The notes below the pieces were generated by a model. It was given only the letters and a program-made list of their open reading frames with translations, did not search any database and had not been told where the DNA came from. The translations under genes were made by a program, and so were the position numbers. DNA of 15,576 bases from Chloroflexota bacterium (GTDB lineage: Bacteria; Chloroflexota; Anaerolineae; Aggregatilineales; Phototrophicaceae). Each line of letters opens with the position of its first letter. Positions within the stretch are counted from its first letter, which is position 1. The stretch spans positions 1 through 15,576 of the forward strand of contig JAEZAF010000267.1 in NCBI GenBank assembly GCA_023430545.1. Direction: 5' to 3'. Below are positions 1 through 8,234 of this stretch, one piece after another.

Positions 1-3000
1 TTGTGCAGCGGGTGGAACAGATTGTAAGCTACCGGTACAACGAACAGCGTCAGCAGCGTACTGCTGAACAGACCACCGATCACGACCGTACCCAGTTCCG
101 CCGCGATGATCGCCCCGCGAGACAGGCCAATCGCCAGCGGCAGCAGCGCCATGATGGTCGCCAGCGCCGTCATCACAATCGGACGCAGACGGCGTTCGCC
201 TGCTTCCATCAGGGCATCCTTCACCGGCATCTTGCGCTTCACGTCATTGGTATGCGCACGGTCGATCAGCACGACTGCGTTCGTCACCACGATACCGATC
301 AGCATCAGCAGACCGATCATGGCCGAGATGCCAAGCACGCGGTTGGTCAGCGTCAGGGCGATGGCCGCACCGACCGGCGCAACCACGATACTGAAGATGA
401 TCGCCATCCAGTAGACCGGTGAGCCGAAGGTGAAGATCAGGATGATGATCATCAGCACGATGGCAATCCCCATCGCGACGAACAGGCTGGCAAAGCCTTC
501 GGTCTGGGTTTCAGTCTCGAAGCCCTGGCTGACGGTCAGATCAGACGGCAGATTCGGGATGGCAAGCACCGCCGTAATCGCTTCCTGCGTGACGCCGAGT
601 GTATTCTCGGTTTCCAGTTCACCCGTATAACGGACCGCTGTCTCACCATCGATGCGGATGATAGTCTGTGCGCCTTCGCCAGCGCCAGCCGCCGCGACCG
701 TCGCCAGATTGCTGGTCACGTTGGCGATGCCATCCACCGCTTCGATCGTATCGATCACCTGCTGGTTGACCGCTTCAAGAGTCTCCTGCGGACCAGACAG
801 CACAACCGCGAAGCCACCGAAGCCCTGCTCGCTGAGCGATGCCGCCGAAACGGAGACATTTTCAGTGCCGACAATCGCGGAGGCTGCATCACGAAGCTGC
901 TGGGCATAGCGATCCAGTTCATCTTCACTTGCCCGCAGGCCGACCGTGATCGATGCTGCGTTTTCAGTTACACCACCACCAACACCGAGTATAGACTGTA
1001 GTGACTGCCCACCACTGCCAACAACTGCCTGAATATTGCGCAGCTCATCCGCCGGGATAATCCGGCGCACTTCATCTTCGATCTGAAGGGCTGCTTCATT
1101 GGTTTCCAGAAGCGGCGTCCCTGATGGCAGATTGAGCGTGATAGCGATCTGCGGTTCACCGAAGCTCGGCAGGAAGGCCGCAGGCCGCCCCCCGAACAGC
1201 ACAAACCCGAACAGTGCCGAAGCGATCGCAACACCGATCACGATCCAGCGGGTCGCATTGCTGGACAGCGCCCAGCGCAGTGTCGGCTCGTAGATGCGCT
1301 CCATCAGGCCGCTTTCTTCAGCTTCGACTTCACTGGACTGCGGGATGAACAGGTAAACCAGCACCGGCACCACGCTGATCGCCACCACAAACGAGGCCAT
1401 CAGCGAATAGGTAACAGCCAGGCCAAACGGCAGGAAGAACTCACCGATGATGCCACCCGTCAGACCGAGCGGCAGGAAGACGACCACCGTCACCAGCGTG
1501 GCGACGAAAATCGCGACCGAGACATCACGCGTGCCGGAGAGAATGGCTTCACGTTTGTCGATACCCGCCTGCATCTGCCGGAAGATATTCTCCAGCACCA
1601 CAATCGAGTCATCGACGACGCGGCCAATCGCCACCGTCAGGCCGGAAAGGGTCATGATATTGAGCGTCAGATTTTCCGGAAACAGACGGATCAGGAACGC
1701 GATCAGCGGTGAGGACTCCGCCCCACCTTCCAGCAGACCATGCATCGCCGGTGACACCCAGCGCATCATCGCCAGCGCCGCCAGCACCGACAGCGGGATG
1801 CTGACACCGATCACCAGCGTCGCACGCCATGCCGGGTACGGCAGGCTGATCGGCGCGATAGCAATCAGCAGACCAGCGATCATGCTCAATCCGAGCAGCA
1901 CCGTTGCGATCAGCGCATTTTCCGAAAGATCGCCGAACACATCACCAATGCCGACACCCTGCACCGCCGCCTCATTCGACAGCAGCAGACCAAGCATCAC
2001 CGCCGACATCACCAGTAATACGATACCGGTGATCCGGCGCGAACCGCTGTTCCAGTGGCCGACGCTCAGGAAGACCAGAATGACGATCATGGCGAACAGC
2101 GCACCGAGTGTACCTTCACGCGCCACACCATTGATCGACTCTTCGATGAAGCTGGCCTGTTCGAAGACCACACTCACACGCAGGTTCGGGTCGCGTGCCT
2201 GAATTTCCTGCATCGCTTCTTCAACCGCGTGATAGGCGTTAACCGTGTTTGCACCAGTCACCTTGTTGACCGTCACCGTCAGGCTCGGTTCGCCGTTGGC
2301 GCGGGTCACGGTCGTGGTGGGGGTAAAGGCTTCCCCACCGGAAACCGCACGTTCCTGTACATCGCTCGGCAGTGTCGACAGCACATCCGGGTTTAACAGA
2401 CGCAGCGCCTCGACCCGCAGGTCAGTCAGCAGCGCCGGGGACTGTGCGACCATATAATCCAGCGCTTCTGCGCTCAGGCCGCCAAAGAGCTGCGGTGCGA
2501 AGGTCGCCCCCTGTGCCGAGTCAAAGAAGCTGTTAAGGAAGGTCGCTGTATCCGGGAAAAAGCGTGTAAAGTCATCAGCAGTGTCGAGTTCAACACCGAT
2601 GAAATCACCGATAAACTGCCAGTCTGCATTCAGCACCGGTGCATTCGGATCAGCCGGCGGGACATCGGTCGCATACAGTTCCTGCAGATCGGCAAAAGCG
2701 GAGTTCTGTTCACCCGATGCAATGGCGGTAAGCTGTGCTGAAGTCTCAGCATCCAGTATATCCAGCACATCCTGCGGGATGGTCGCAATGGCTTCAGCCG
2801 ACAATTTCTTCAGGACATCAGCCTCAACCGTCTGATAAAATTCCGGTTCCTGCAGTGACAGGTAGCGCAGGGTCGCTGGCGTCAGGCTGTCAAACAGGCG
2901 GACTTCATAACCAGCAAAACGCTCTGGAACTGCGGTATTGATCGTATTCAGAACACTGGCAGCACTGCCATTCCCAATCGCCAGCAGATCCGCAGCGTTC

Positions 3001-4865
3001 TGCAGAGTCGTATCGGCAAACTGCGGCTGCTGTGCCAGCGCATCCCACACATCCGCCAGCGGCGGGGCCGCATCCGGCACTGCAAGGACGGCATCAGAGA
3101 AGGCGTTGTACACCTCTTCCGACAGGCTCGGCAGGAACGTCGGATCATATTCGGCGATGAACGTGACGGCTTCCGGGCTTAGCGCACTGATCAGCGCCGC
3201 CGGGTTAATTGGGATTGCGGGGATTTCGACCCCGGCAGGAAGTTCATCGGGATTGCCGAGCAGGATCATGAAGTTGAACAGATCCGCAGCGCGCAGGCTG
3301 GATGCCCCAAACTGCGCGGCCATTTCTTCCGGAAGCTGAACATTGATCAGATCATCAGCGGTATTCAGTTCGATATTCAGCACACCGCCGAGGACGGAAA
3401 ACAGGAATGGCAGCGCGGGCCCTTCCGGGATTTCCTGATCGACCGTTTCATCAGTCTCCGGCTGTGTTTCGTCAGCAGGGGTCGTGGTTTCGTCGGAAGG
3501 CGCTTCTTCAGTCGCCTCGGTGGCGGTCTCTGGTTCGATCACCGCAGCGTCTTCAACCGTCGAAACGCTGAAGGTCGCCAGCGGAAGCTGATCAAGGCTG
3601 AAGGTAATCAGCGTTGGCGGCGCGATCCGCCACGGAGACGGCAGCGAAACCGGCGCATGGACAGCCGCTTCCCCTGTCACACTCTCAGCCAGTGCAGCAG
3701 CGGCCAGCGCGTCACGGGTGAACCCATCCAGATTATCGACGTACTCATCCGGCAGGATGGCGAAGACTTCAGGTGACAGCGCCACAAGCTGCTCGGCTTC
3801 CAGATAATCAACCAGCGTCGGCTCGATCTCAAGAAGCTGCTGTACATCTTCAGGCGTCAGGTCATCAGTCATCCCCAGCGGGCCAACAATCCTGCCGGTC
3901 CCAAGAAAGTTATTGAAGATCCCGGCAGCAGTAATCGTCAGGCTGCGGCCTTCCAGCAGATCGGCAGCGGTCGTAAAGCGGTCCATCTGCCAGTTTGCAG
4001 GCAGTGCGGGGGCTTCTTCGGGGATGGTATATTCAACAGTGCCGAGTGTTTCGACAGCCGTCTGATCCAGCGCGCCAACACCCGCCTTGGGTGCGACCAC
4101 ATCCCACACTTCCGGTGAAAGCTGTAAGAGCAGGCTTTCTGTGCTGACTTCCTGTGCAGCAGCATCTGCGCCACTTTCACCCGGCAGCGCCTGTCCACCG
4201 CTGACATCGACATTCGAGACAAGCTCCAGCCGTTCCAACTGCGGGACAATTTCCTGTTCGACAAGACTCTGGAGCGCATTCGCGCCGCCCGTCGCCGTCT
4301 GATCCGCCAGATAACCGAGCGCGACCCGCACGGTTTCATCCGGCAGCGCTGCCCATACTTCCGGCGAAAGCTGGAACAGGAAGTTTGCGTCCTGCTCCGC
4401 CATATAGATCAGGACATCAGGTGTCAGTTCGCCCAACAGCCGCACGGCAAACACTTCGCCTGCCTCACCTTCAGGCGGCGCAATCCGGCGCAGTGGCAGC
4501 CACACACTGTCAATCACGGTGCGGATTTCGTCCAGCAGGCGGTCCTGATTGACGCCGAATTCATTACGGGCGATGATCACCGCGCCGAAGGCTCCGGTTG
4601 TGGTGGTCTCAAGGTTGGCAATAGCCTCAATCCCACCGAGCGCATCTTCCAGGCGGGTGGTGACCACATTAAGCACCTGTTCGCTGCTCATGCCAGATAC
4701 CTGAGCGAGGATAATCGTCTGGGGGAATTCAATGGGTGGCAGCAGTTCCTGATTCAACTGCGTCACAGCAACCCCACCGAATATCAGCACGACAACGACC
4801 AGCAGCAGTGTGACCGCCCTGAACTTGAGGGAAAGAGTCGTTAACGCATTAAAGAATGCACGCAT
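1..4865 (-). CDS. RND efflux transporter permease with giant periplasmic insertion (3' end outside window)
   Basis: Inner-membrane proton-driven exporter of the SwrC/AcrB-like RND superfamily; substrate unknown. The frame is open from ATG at 4865 to the left edge (1621 codons), with AAAGGAA at 4871-4877 as ribosome site. Visible: TM1 about 17-35; first porter subdomain 40-130 (LLPPIEFPQT, LNVVTTRLEDAL); an abnormal region 135-845; then normal porter sequence (TVTVNKVTGANTV), TM2 at 917-933, TM3 near 1014-1034 and TM4 with GRVVDDSIVVLEN. D1085 and D1086 match the proton-relay pair AcrB D407/D408. The second half has a normal second porter domain and TM8-TM12 (GIVVTNAVVLID). AcrB has about 205 residues between the first porter subdomain and TM2; here there are about 785. 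The extra part carries repeated LSPEV/LTPE-LPDE motifs and an acidic Pro/Thr/Glu linker at 440-482. Two extra hydrophobic segments lie at 944-963 and 983-1006. No membrane-fusion partner is visible upstream. Confidence 0.93.
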   Translation of the reverse strand, partial: MRAFFNALTTLSLKFRAVTLLLVVVVLIFGGVAVTQLNQELLPPIEFPQTIILAQVSGMSSEQVLNVVTTRLEDALGGIEAIANLETTTTGAFGAVIIARNEFGVNQDRLLDEIRTVIDSVWLPLRRIAPPEGEAGEVFAVRLLGELTPDVLIYMAEQDANFLFQLSPEVWAALPDETVRVALGYLADQTATGGANALQSLVEQEIVPQLERLELVSNVDVSGGQALPGESGADAAAQEVSTESLLLQLSPEVWDVVAPKAGVGALDQTAVETLGTVEYTIPEEAPALPANWQMDRFTTAADLLEGRSLTITAAGIFNNFLGTGRIVGPLGMTDDLTPEDVQQLLEIEPTLVDYLEAEQLVALSPEVFAILPDEYVDNLDGFTRDALAAAALAESVTGEAAVHAPVSLPSPWRIAPPTLITFSLDQLPLATFSVSTVEDAAVIEPETATEATEEAPSDETTTPADETQPETDETVDQEIPEGPALPFLFSVLGGVLNIELNTADDLINVQLPEEMAAQFGASSLRAADLFNFMILLGNPDELPAGVEIPAIPINPAALISALSPEAVTFIAEYDPTFLPSLSEEVYNAFSDAVLAVPDAAPPLADVWDALAQQPQFADTTLQNAADLLAIGNGSAASVLNTINTAVPERFAGYEVRLFDSLTPATLRYLSLQEPEFYQTVEADVLKKLSAEAIATIPQDVLDILDAETSAQLTAIASGEQNSAFADLQELYATDVPPADPNAPVLNADWQFIGDFIGVELDTADDFTRFFPDTATFLNSFFDSAQGATFAPQLFGGLSAEALDYMVAQSPALLTDLRVEALRLLNPDVLSTLPSDVQERAVSGGEAFTPTTTVTRANGEPSLTVTVNKVTGANTVNAYHAVEEAMQEIQARDPNLRVSVVFEQASFIEESINGVAREGTLGALFAMIVILVFLSVGHWNSGSRRITGIVLLVMSAVMLGLLLSNEAAVQGVGIGDVFGDLSENALIATVLLGLSMIAGLLIAIAPISLPYPAWRATLVIGVSIPLSVLAALAMMRWVSPAMHGLLEGGAESSPLIAFLIRLFPENLTLNIMTLSGLTVAIGRVVDDSIVVLENIFRQMQAGIDKREAILSGTRDVSVAIFVATLVTVVVFLPLGLTGGIIGEFFLPFGLAVTYSLMASFVVAISVVPVLVYLFIPQSSEVEAEESGLMERIYEPTLRWALSSNATRWIVIGVAIASALFGFVLFGGRPAAFLPSFGEPQIAITLNLPSGTPLLETNEAALQIEDEVRRIIPADELRNIQAVVGSGGQSLQSILGVGGGVTENAASITVGLRASEDELDRYAQQLRDAASAIVGTENVSVSAASLSEQGFGGFAVVLSGPQETLEAVNQQVIDTIEAVDGIANVTSNLATVAAAGAGEGAQTIIRIDGETAVRYTGELETENTLGVTQEAITAVLAIPNLPSDLTVSQGFETETQTEGFASLFVAMGIAIVLMIIILIFTFGSPVYWMAIIFSIVVAPVGAAIALTLTNRVLGISAMIGLLMLIGIVVTNAVVLIDRAHTNDVKRKMPVKDALMEAGERRLRPIVMTALATIMALLPLAIGLSRGAIIAAELGTVVIGGLFSSTLLTLFVVPVAYNLFHPLH

Positions 4866-4909
4866 CGAGGTTCCTTTGTAGGTTGTGTTGATTACGACAG
4901 AGGTTTACG

Positions 4910-4940
4910 GTTTATAAATACAGATTGGGTTTGTATAAAC
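4910..4940. repeat. Inverted repeat over the RND transcription start, candidate operator
   Basis: GTTTATA (4910-4916) and TATAAAC (4934-4940) are perfect 7-base inverted arms. With a small bulge the pairing extends through ATACA (4918-4922) and TGTAT (4932-4936). The dyad sits directly downstream of the -10 box and covers the predicted start, the usual place for a TetR- or MarR-type repressor of an efflux pump. No regulator gene is seen beside it. Confidence 0.45.
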
Positions 4941-4969
4941 ATTATAAGTGCAGAATGTCACAAACAGAA
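4941..4969 (-). promoter_or_regulatory. Candidate promoter of the RND permease gene
   Basis: On the minus strand a perfect -10 hexamer TATAAT (4941-4946) has TTCTGT (4964-4969) 17 bases upstream as a poor -35. Predicted start near 4934 gives a leader of about 70 bases. The weak -35 with a perfect -10 suggests activator dependence or simply a modest promoter; this is inference. Confidence 0.5.
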
Positions 4970-5087
4970 TGCTGCTTTTAGCCGCAATCCTTAACGCAAA
5001 ACCAACTTTGTAACACCAAAGCAGGGGAAGTTTAGAGTAGAATAAAATAGGATGTTCGCCCCGACCCGAATGTTGAAGTGAAAATAA

Positions 5088-5474
5088 ATGACTAAAATTG
5101 TCTATATTGAAGATAATCCACAGAATTTACGCCTTATAAAGCGTATGCTGAGCCACACCGGTTATGAAGTCTTCGAAGCGCAGACCGGTAAGGATGGTCT
5201 TACACTGATTGAGGAACTCGTCCCCGATCTGATCCTGCTGGACATCAACCTGCCGGATATTGAAGGCACCGAAGTCGCCCAGATCGTAAAGGCAGACGAC
5301 CGGCTGAAGCACATCCCCATCATCGCTTTAACCGCCAACGCCATGCACGGGGACCGCGAACGCTTTCTTCTGATGGGCTGCGAAGGCTACATCGCCAAAC
5401 CCGTCAGCCGCACAGAACTGAATACGACCGTCGAGATGTTTCTCGGCACACAAAACAACAGCGACAATACGTAA
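5088..5474 (+). CDS. Single-domain response regulator (CheY/DivK-like)
   Basis: A 128-residue protein that is a receiver (REC) domain with no output domain. It shows the acidic pair E8/D9, phospho-acceptor D52 in LILLDINLP, switch residue T82 in ALTANAM, and K104 in the K-P dipeptide at 104-105. The Y101 aromatic and the length are typical of DivK/CheY-type stand-alone receivers, which pass a phosphoryl signal to a partner protein or a multistep relay. The ATG at 5088 has only a weak purine tract (GAAGTG, 5075-5080). No histidine kinase lies nearby, so its partner is unknown. It diverges from the RND gene and ends at a strong terminator directly after the stop. Candidate promoter elements upstream (TTGTAA 5008-5013, TAGAGT 5033-5038) are poorly spaced. 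Confidence 0.93.
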   Translation: MTKIVYIEDNPQNLRLIKRMLSHTGYEVFEAQTGKDGLTLIEELVPDLILLDINLPDIEGTEVAQIVKADDRLKHIPIIALTANAMHGDRERFLLMGCEGYIAKPVSRTELNTTVEMFLGTQNNSDNT

Positions 5475-5497
5475 AGAGGAGCCTTATGGCTCCTCTT
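5474..5497 (+). terminator. Hairpin terminator of the response regulator gene
   Basis: Perfect 10-base stem AAGAGGAGCC / GGCTCCTCTT with loop TTAT, immediately after the stop codon and ending in a short T run. It sits between converging genes, so it may also stop transcripts of the metallopeptidase gene from the other side. Confidence 0.88.
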
Positions 5498-5526
5498 TTC
5501 AGATCTGTGGATGCAACACTGAGTCG

Positions 5527-6225
5527 TCAGTCGCGACGCTGTGCAAGGCTCAGATAGTACAGCAGTTGCAGCACCGCCGTGACCGCTGCCGCCAGATAGG
5601 TCATGGCCGCCGCCGTCAGCATCTGACGCGCACCGCTCGCATCCTCTTCTGTTCCCATCACCCCGCTGGCCTTCAGCAGACGCAAGCCGCGCATACTGGC
5701 ATCGATCTCGACGGGTAATGTCAGCAGCATAAAGACCACTGTCACCCCGAAGAACAGAATACCAAGTTGCAGCAGACCGGTCGCCTGGGTAAACAGCCCC
5801 ATCATGATCAGGAAGTATGAAATCGTCGGGCTGAAGCGCACGGCTGGCAGCAGAAAACCACGAGCAGCAATCAGCAGTGATTTCTCGGCATACTGCTGCG
5901 CGTGTCCCAGCTCATGCGCGACAATCGCCATCGACGCCACCGACGGCAGAGTCGCAACCCCCTGCGAAAGCCGCACCACATTGGTGCTTGGGTCAAAATG
6001 ATCACTCAGCTCACCCTGCGTGCCTTCCAGCCGCACAGGACGCAGTTCACTGGTCGAGTTGATAATCGCCTCAGCCACCTGCGGACCAGTCATGTTACGC
6101 GAATTGCGGGTATTGCTCCATTTACTATACGCACTGCGGACAAACATCTGCGCCACTGCCGAAAGGATCAGCGTGGGCAGGAAGACCAGCAGCATATAGT
6201 TCGAATCAAAGAAGCCTAATGGCAT
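5527..6225 (-). CDS. YugP-type membrane zinc metallopeptidase
   Basis: A 232-residue integral membrane protein of the Zn_peptidase_2 (YugP) family. An N-terminal membrane segment (about 10-28) is followed by a soluble region ending in the HExxH zinc site, HELGH at 104-108 in SMAIVAHELGHAQQ. Further hydrophobic segments lie at 117-130, 133-170 and 205-228. E173 in LPVEIDAS after the membrane segments is the likely third zinc ligand. Substrate is unknown for the family. The ATG at 6225 has a strong GAGGAG ribosome site. The gene lies 79 bases downstream of the methyltransferase gene on the same strand and may be the last gene of that transcript or have its own promoter; no convincing promoter is seen. 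Confidence 0.92.
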   Translation of the reverse strand: MPLGFFDSNYMLLVFLPTLILSAVAQMFVRSAYSKWSNTRNSRNMTGPQVAEAIINSTSELRPVRLEGTQGELSDHFDPSTNVVRLSQGVATLPSVASMAIVAHELGHAQQYAEKSLLIAARGFLLPAVRFSPTISYFLIMMGLFTQATGLLQLGILFFGVTVVFMLLTLPVEIDASMRGLRLLKASGVMGTEEDASGARQMLTAAAMTYLAAAVTAVLQLLYYLSLAQRRD

Positions 6226-6304
6226 TTCACAAACTCCTCAGCTTAAATACGCTGTAGTAAAGCACTCCAATATAGTAACAAGGCAAGAGTTTTATTAAGC
6301 GCAG

Positions 6305-6997
6305 CTAAATTTCGCGCTGCAATTTCGCCACGACCTCGGCCACAATCACATACGCTTCACTGTAGCGGCATGGGACACGTTCCAGACGGGTACTGAATCC
6401 AAACCCAGTGATATGATCGAGCAGACGCTGATACTGGGTCTGCTGTGACTGCGGGCTGGCGTGCTGCCCCGTGACGCGATACAGCCCTTCCAGCAAACGG
6501 ACATGCAGGCCACCCGTCGTGAACATCCCGTTCAGGACGATGATGATCTGACCGCCCTCTCGCAGCACGCGGTGGACTTCGCGCAGTGCTGCCGCCTCGA
6601 AGATAAACGGCGTCGGAAACGTACACACCAGCGTATCGAAGCTGTGTGAAGCAAACGGAAGCGCCTGTGCCCGCCCTCGTGCAAGCTGCGGCCTGATACC
6701 GGATGCATGCAGTTTACGGCTGGCAATCGTCCCCATCGCAGCGGAGAGGTCAATCCCAACAGCCCAATAACCGCGCTCGTACAGATCACGGTGAAGATCC
6801 CCCGTGCCGTGAGCCAGTTCCAGAATCGACTGACGGCGATCTTCACTGATGAAGTTGAAGACGGCACGCTGCCAGCACTTCCACTGCCCCAGTGATACAA
6901 AACGGCTCACCCAGTCGTAGGTGAAGGCCAGTTCATTGTACAGCAGACGAAAGCCGAACTGGATCACCTGCCGCCACAGATTCCACAGCAGCGTCAT
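6305..6997 (-). CDS. Class I SAM-dependent methyltransferase (UbiE/Methyltransf_11-like)
   Basis: A 230-residue protein with the Rossmann methyltransferase fold. Motif I is ILELAHGTGDL (58-68), the acidic residue after strand 2 is D83 in VGIDLS, motif II/III resembles ALPFASHSFDTLVCTF (112-127), and REVHRVLREGGQIIIVLNG (139-157) is the usual post-motif helix and strand. The N terminus (1-45, WNLWRQVIQFGFRLLYNELAFTYDWVSRFVS) is hydrophobic and aromatic, which suggests membrane association or a lipid-like substrate; this is inference. The start codon overlaps the stop of the upstream phosphodiesterase gene as ATGA, so translation is probably coupled. Substrate cannot be named from the sequence. 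Confidence 0.9.
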   Translation of the reverse strand: MTLLWNLWRQVIQFGFRLLYNELAFTYDWVSRFVSLGQWKCWQRAVFNFISEDRRQSILELAHGTGDLHRDLYERGYWAVGIDLSAAMGTIASRKLHASGIRPQLARGRAQALPFASHSFDTLVCTFPTPFIFEAAALREVHRVLREGGQIIIVLNGMFTTGGLHVRLLEGLYRVTGQHASPQSQQTQYQRLLDHITGFGFSTRLERVPCRYSEAYVIVAEVVAKLQREI

Positions 6998-7743
6998 GGC
7001 GTGGATGCGGCAGTCGCGTTAAACGCATCCAGCAGCAGCGCCGGGCGGTCCGTGATGATGACGTTCACGCCGAGATCGCGAAGCGCTAGCGCCCGCTGTG
7101 GATCATTCACCGTCCATGTATTGACCTGATAGCCGCGCTGCCTTGCCCAGTCCATATAGTCGCTGTTGATGTGCCCATGATGCGGGTGCAGCGCCTGAAC
7201 CTTCAGATCCTGCAGGATCGCTTCAACATCCCCATCGGTGAGATTCGAATACAGCCAGCCGGTCGCCGCTTCTGGCATCACCCGCTGAAACCGCTGCAAA
7301 ATCAGGTGATCGAACGATGAGATGATCACGCGGTCAGCCATGTCATACTGTCTGATCAGCGCTGCTGTCGCCAGTTCGATGCCTTCGGTCGCCGCCTTGA
7401 TCTCAATATTGATCAGCAGCCTTTTCTGCACCAGGTCGAAGACCTCACGCAGCGTCGGGACGCGCACACCCTGATGCGCTTCACCAAACCACGCCCCCGC
7501 ATCCAGTGACTGGATCTGCTCAAGCGTCATCTCAGCCACGCTGCCCGCACCATCAGTGGTATGATCGACCGTAAAATCATGGATCACCATCAACTGACCG
7601 TCTGAAGTCAGATGTACATCCAGTTCAATACCCGCCGCGCCCTGTTCCATCGCAAGCTGAAAGGCAGGCAGGGTATTCTGTGGTGCGTCCGCGCTGGCAC
7701 CACGATGTCCAAAGATCAGCGTTTCGGAAGACGAGGTCAGCAT
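6994..7743 (-). CDS. Glycerophosphodiester phosphodiesterase
   Basis: A 249-residue GDPD-family TIM-barrel enzyme that hydrolyses glycerophosphodiesters to glycerol-3-phosphate and an alcohol. It begins with the catalytic FGHRGAS motif (H13, R14), then metal ligands E40 and D42 in GIELDVHLTSDG and the second catalytic histidine H55 in VIHD. The C-terminal VNTWTVND and ITDRP motifs are typical. The usual ENT after HRG is QNT here. There is no signal peptide, so it is cytoplasmic. It starts 8 bases after the Rieske gene, with its GAGGTGA ribosome site overlapping that gene's stop, and overlaps the methyltransferase by 4 bases, so the three form a tight operon. Confidence 0.95.
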   Translation of the reverse strand: MLTSSSETLIFGHRGASADAPQNTLPAFQLAMEQGAAGIELDVHLTSDGQLMVIHDFTVDHTTDGAGSVAEMTLEQIQSLDAGAWFGEAHQGVRVPTLREVFDLVQKRLLINIEIKAATEGIELATAALIRQYDMADRVIISSFDHLILQRFQRVMPEAATGWLYSNLTDGDVEAILQDLKVQALHPHHGHINSDYMDWARQRGYQVNTWTVNDPQRALALRDLGVNVIITDRPALLLDAFNATAASTP

Positions 7744-7751
7744 GTATCACC

Positions 7752-8084
7752 TCAGGCCTTCGGACGGCTCTTGCGCGAAATCTGAAGCTCGTTGTTCTCG
7801 ACCCGTACATCATACGCCGGGATATCGACCAGCGCCGGAGGAGAGAGCACCTTGCCGTTACGAATATCGAAGCGTGCGCCATGTCGCGGACATTCGATCT
7901 CACAGCCGAACAGCTCACCCTCAGAAAGTGGGCCATCATCATGGCTGCACAGGTCGGCAATCGCATAAAACTGACCATCTACGTTTAAAATGACAATCCA
8001 CTTGCCGTCGATTTCCACAATCATGCGCTCGCCGGGCTGGATTTCATCGACGCCAGCCACGGTCACGAATTCGGTATCACTCAT
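7752..8084 (-). CDS. Rieske-type [2Fe-2S] ferredoxin
   Basis: A 110-residue small Rieske protein of the soluble ferredoxin / NirD-like class. The cluster ligands are C46 and H48 in LCSHDDGPLSEGEL, and C65 and H68 in ECPRHGARFD. It has no membrane anchor or catalytic domain, so it is an electron-transfer protein. I chose the ATG at 8084; a GTG three codons upstream (8093) is possible, and neither has a strong ribosome site. It lies 150 bases after sufD behind a terminator. Small Rieske ferredoxins next to suf genes are common in several phyla, and the protein needs the clusters that SUF makes. It leads the phosphodiesterase-methyltransferase operon. Confidence 0.93.
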   Translation of the reverse strand: MSDTEFVTVAGVDEIQPGERMIVEIDGKWIVILNVDGQFYAIADLCSHDDGPLSEGELFGCEIECPRHGARFDIRNGKVLSPPALVDIPAYDVRVENNELQISRKSRPKA

Positions 8085-8105
8085 GTTATGCACTCAGCTT
8101 TCGGT

Positions 8106-8134
8106 ATTATTTCCGCTTCTGCTCAGGGGATGAA
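8106..8134 (-). promoter_or_regulatory. Possible promoter of the Rieske-GDPD-methyltransferase operon
   Basis: On the minus strand AATAAT (8106-8111, five of six consensus bases) has TTCATC (8129-8134) at 17-base spacing. It lies just past the sufD terminator and 22 bases before the Rieske start, so it would let the downstream operon be expressed on its own. The -35 is weak. Confidence 0.35.
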
Positions 8135-8138
8135 CCAC

Positions 8139-8176
8139 AAAAAAGAGACGCGGCTTTTCAGCAGCACGTCTCTTTT
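8139..8176 (-). terminator. Terminator of the sufCBD operon
   Basis: Ten-base stem: AAAAGAGACG on the minus strand (8167-8176) pairs with CGTCTCTTTT (8141-8150). The 16-base loop can form an inner GCT/AGC pair. A run of six T on the minus strand ends the structure. It should stop sufD transcripts before the Rieske gene, fully or partly. Confidence 0.87.
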
Positions 8177-8234
8177 CTACCACACGATACGAAGATCAGC
8201 GAATGCTGCGGCTTCCTGTTCGGGAAAGCGCCGT

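Noticed and set aside
3..422. Plus-strand reading frames inside 1-4865 (also near 1447-2202, 2055-2396 and 2938-3339)
   Set aside because: They lie opposite the intact RND frame, have low-complexity Arg/His- or Ser/Thr-rich composition and no ribosome sites.
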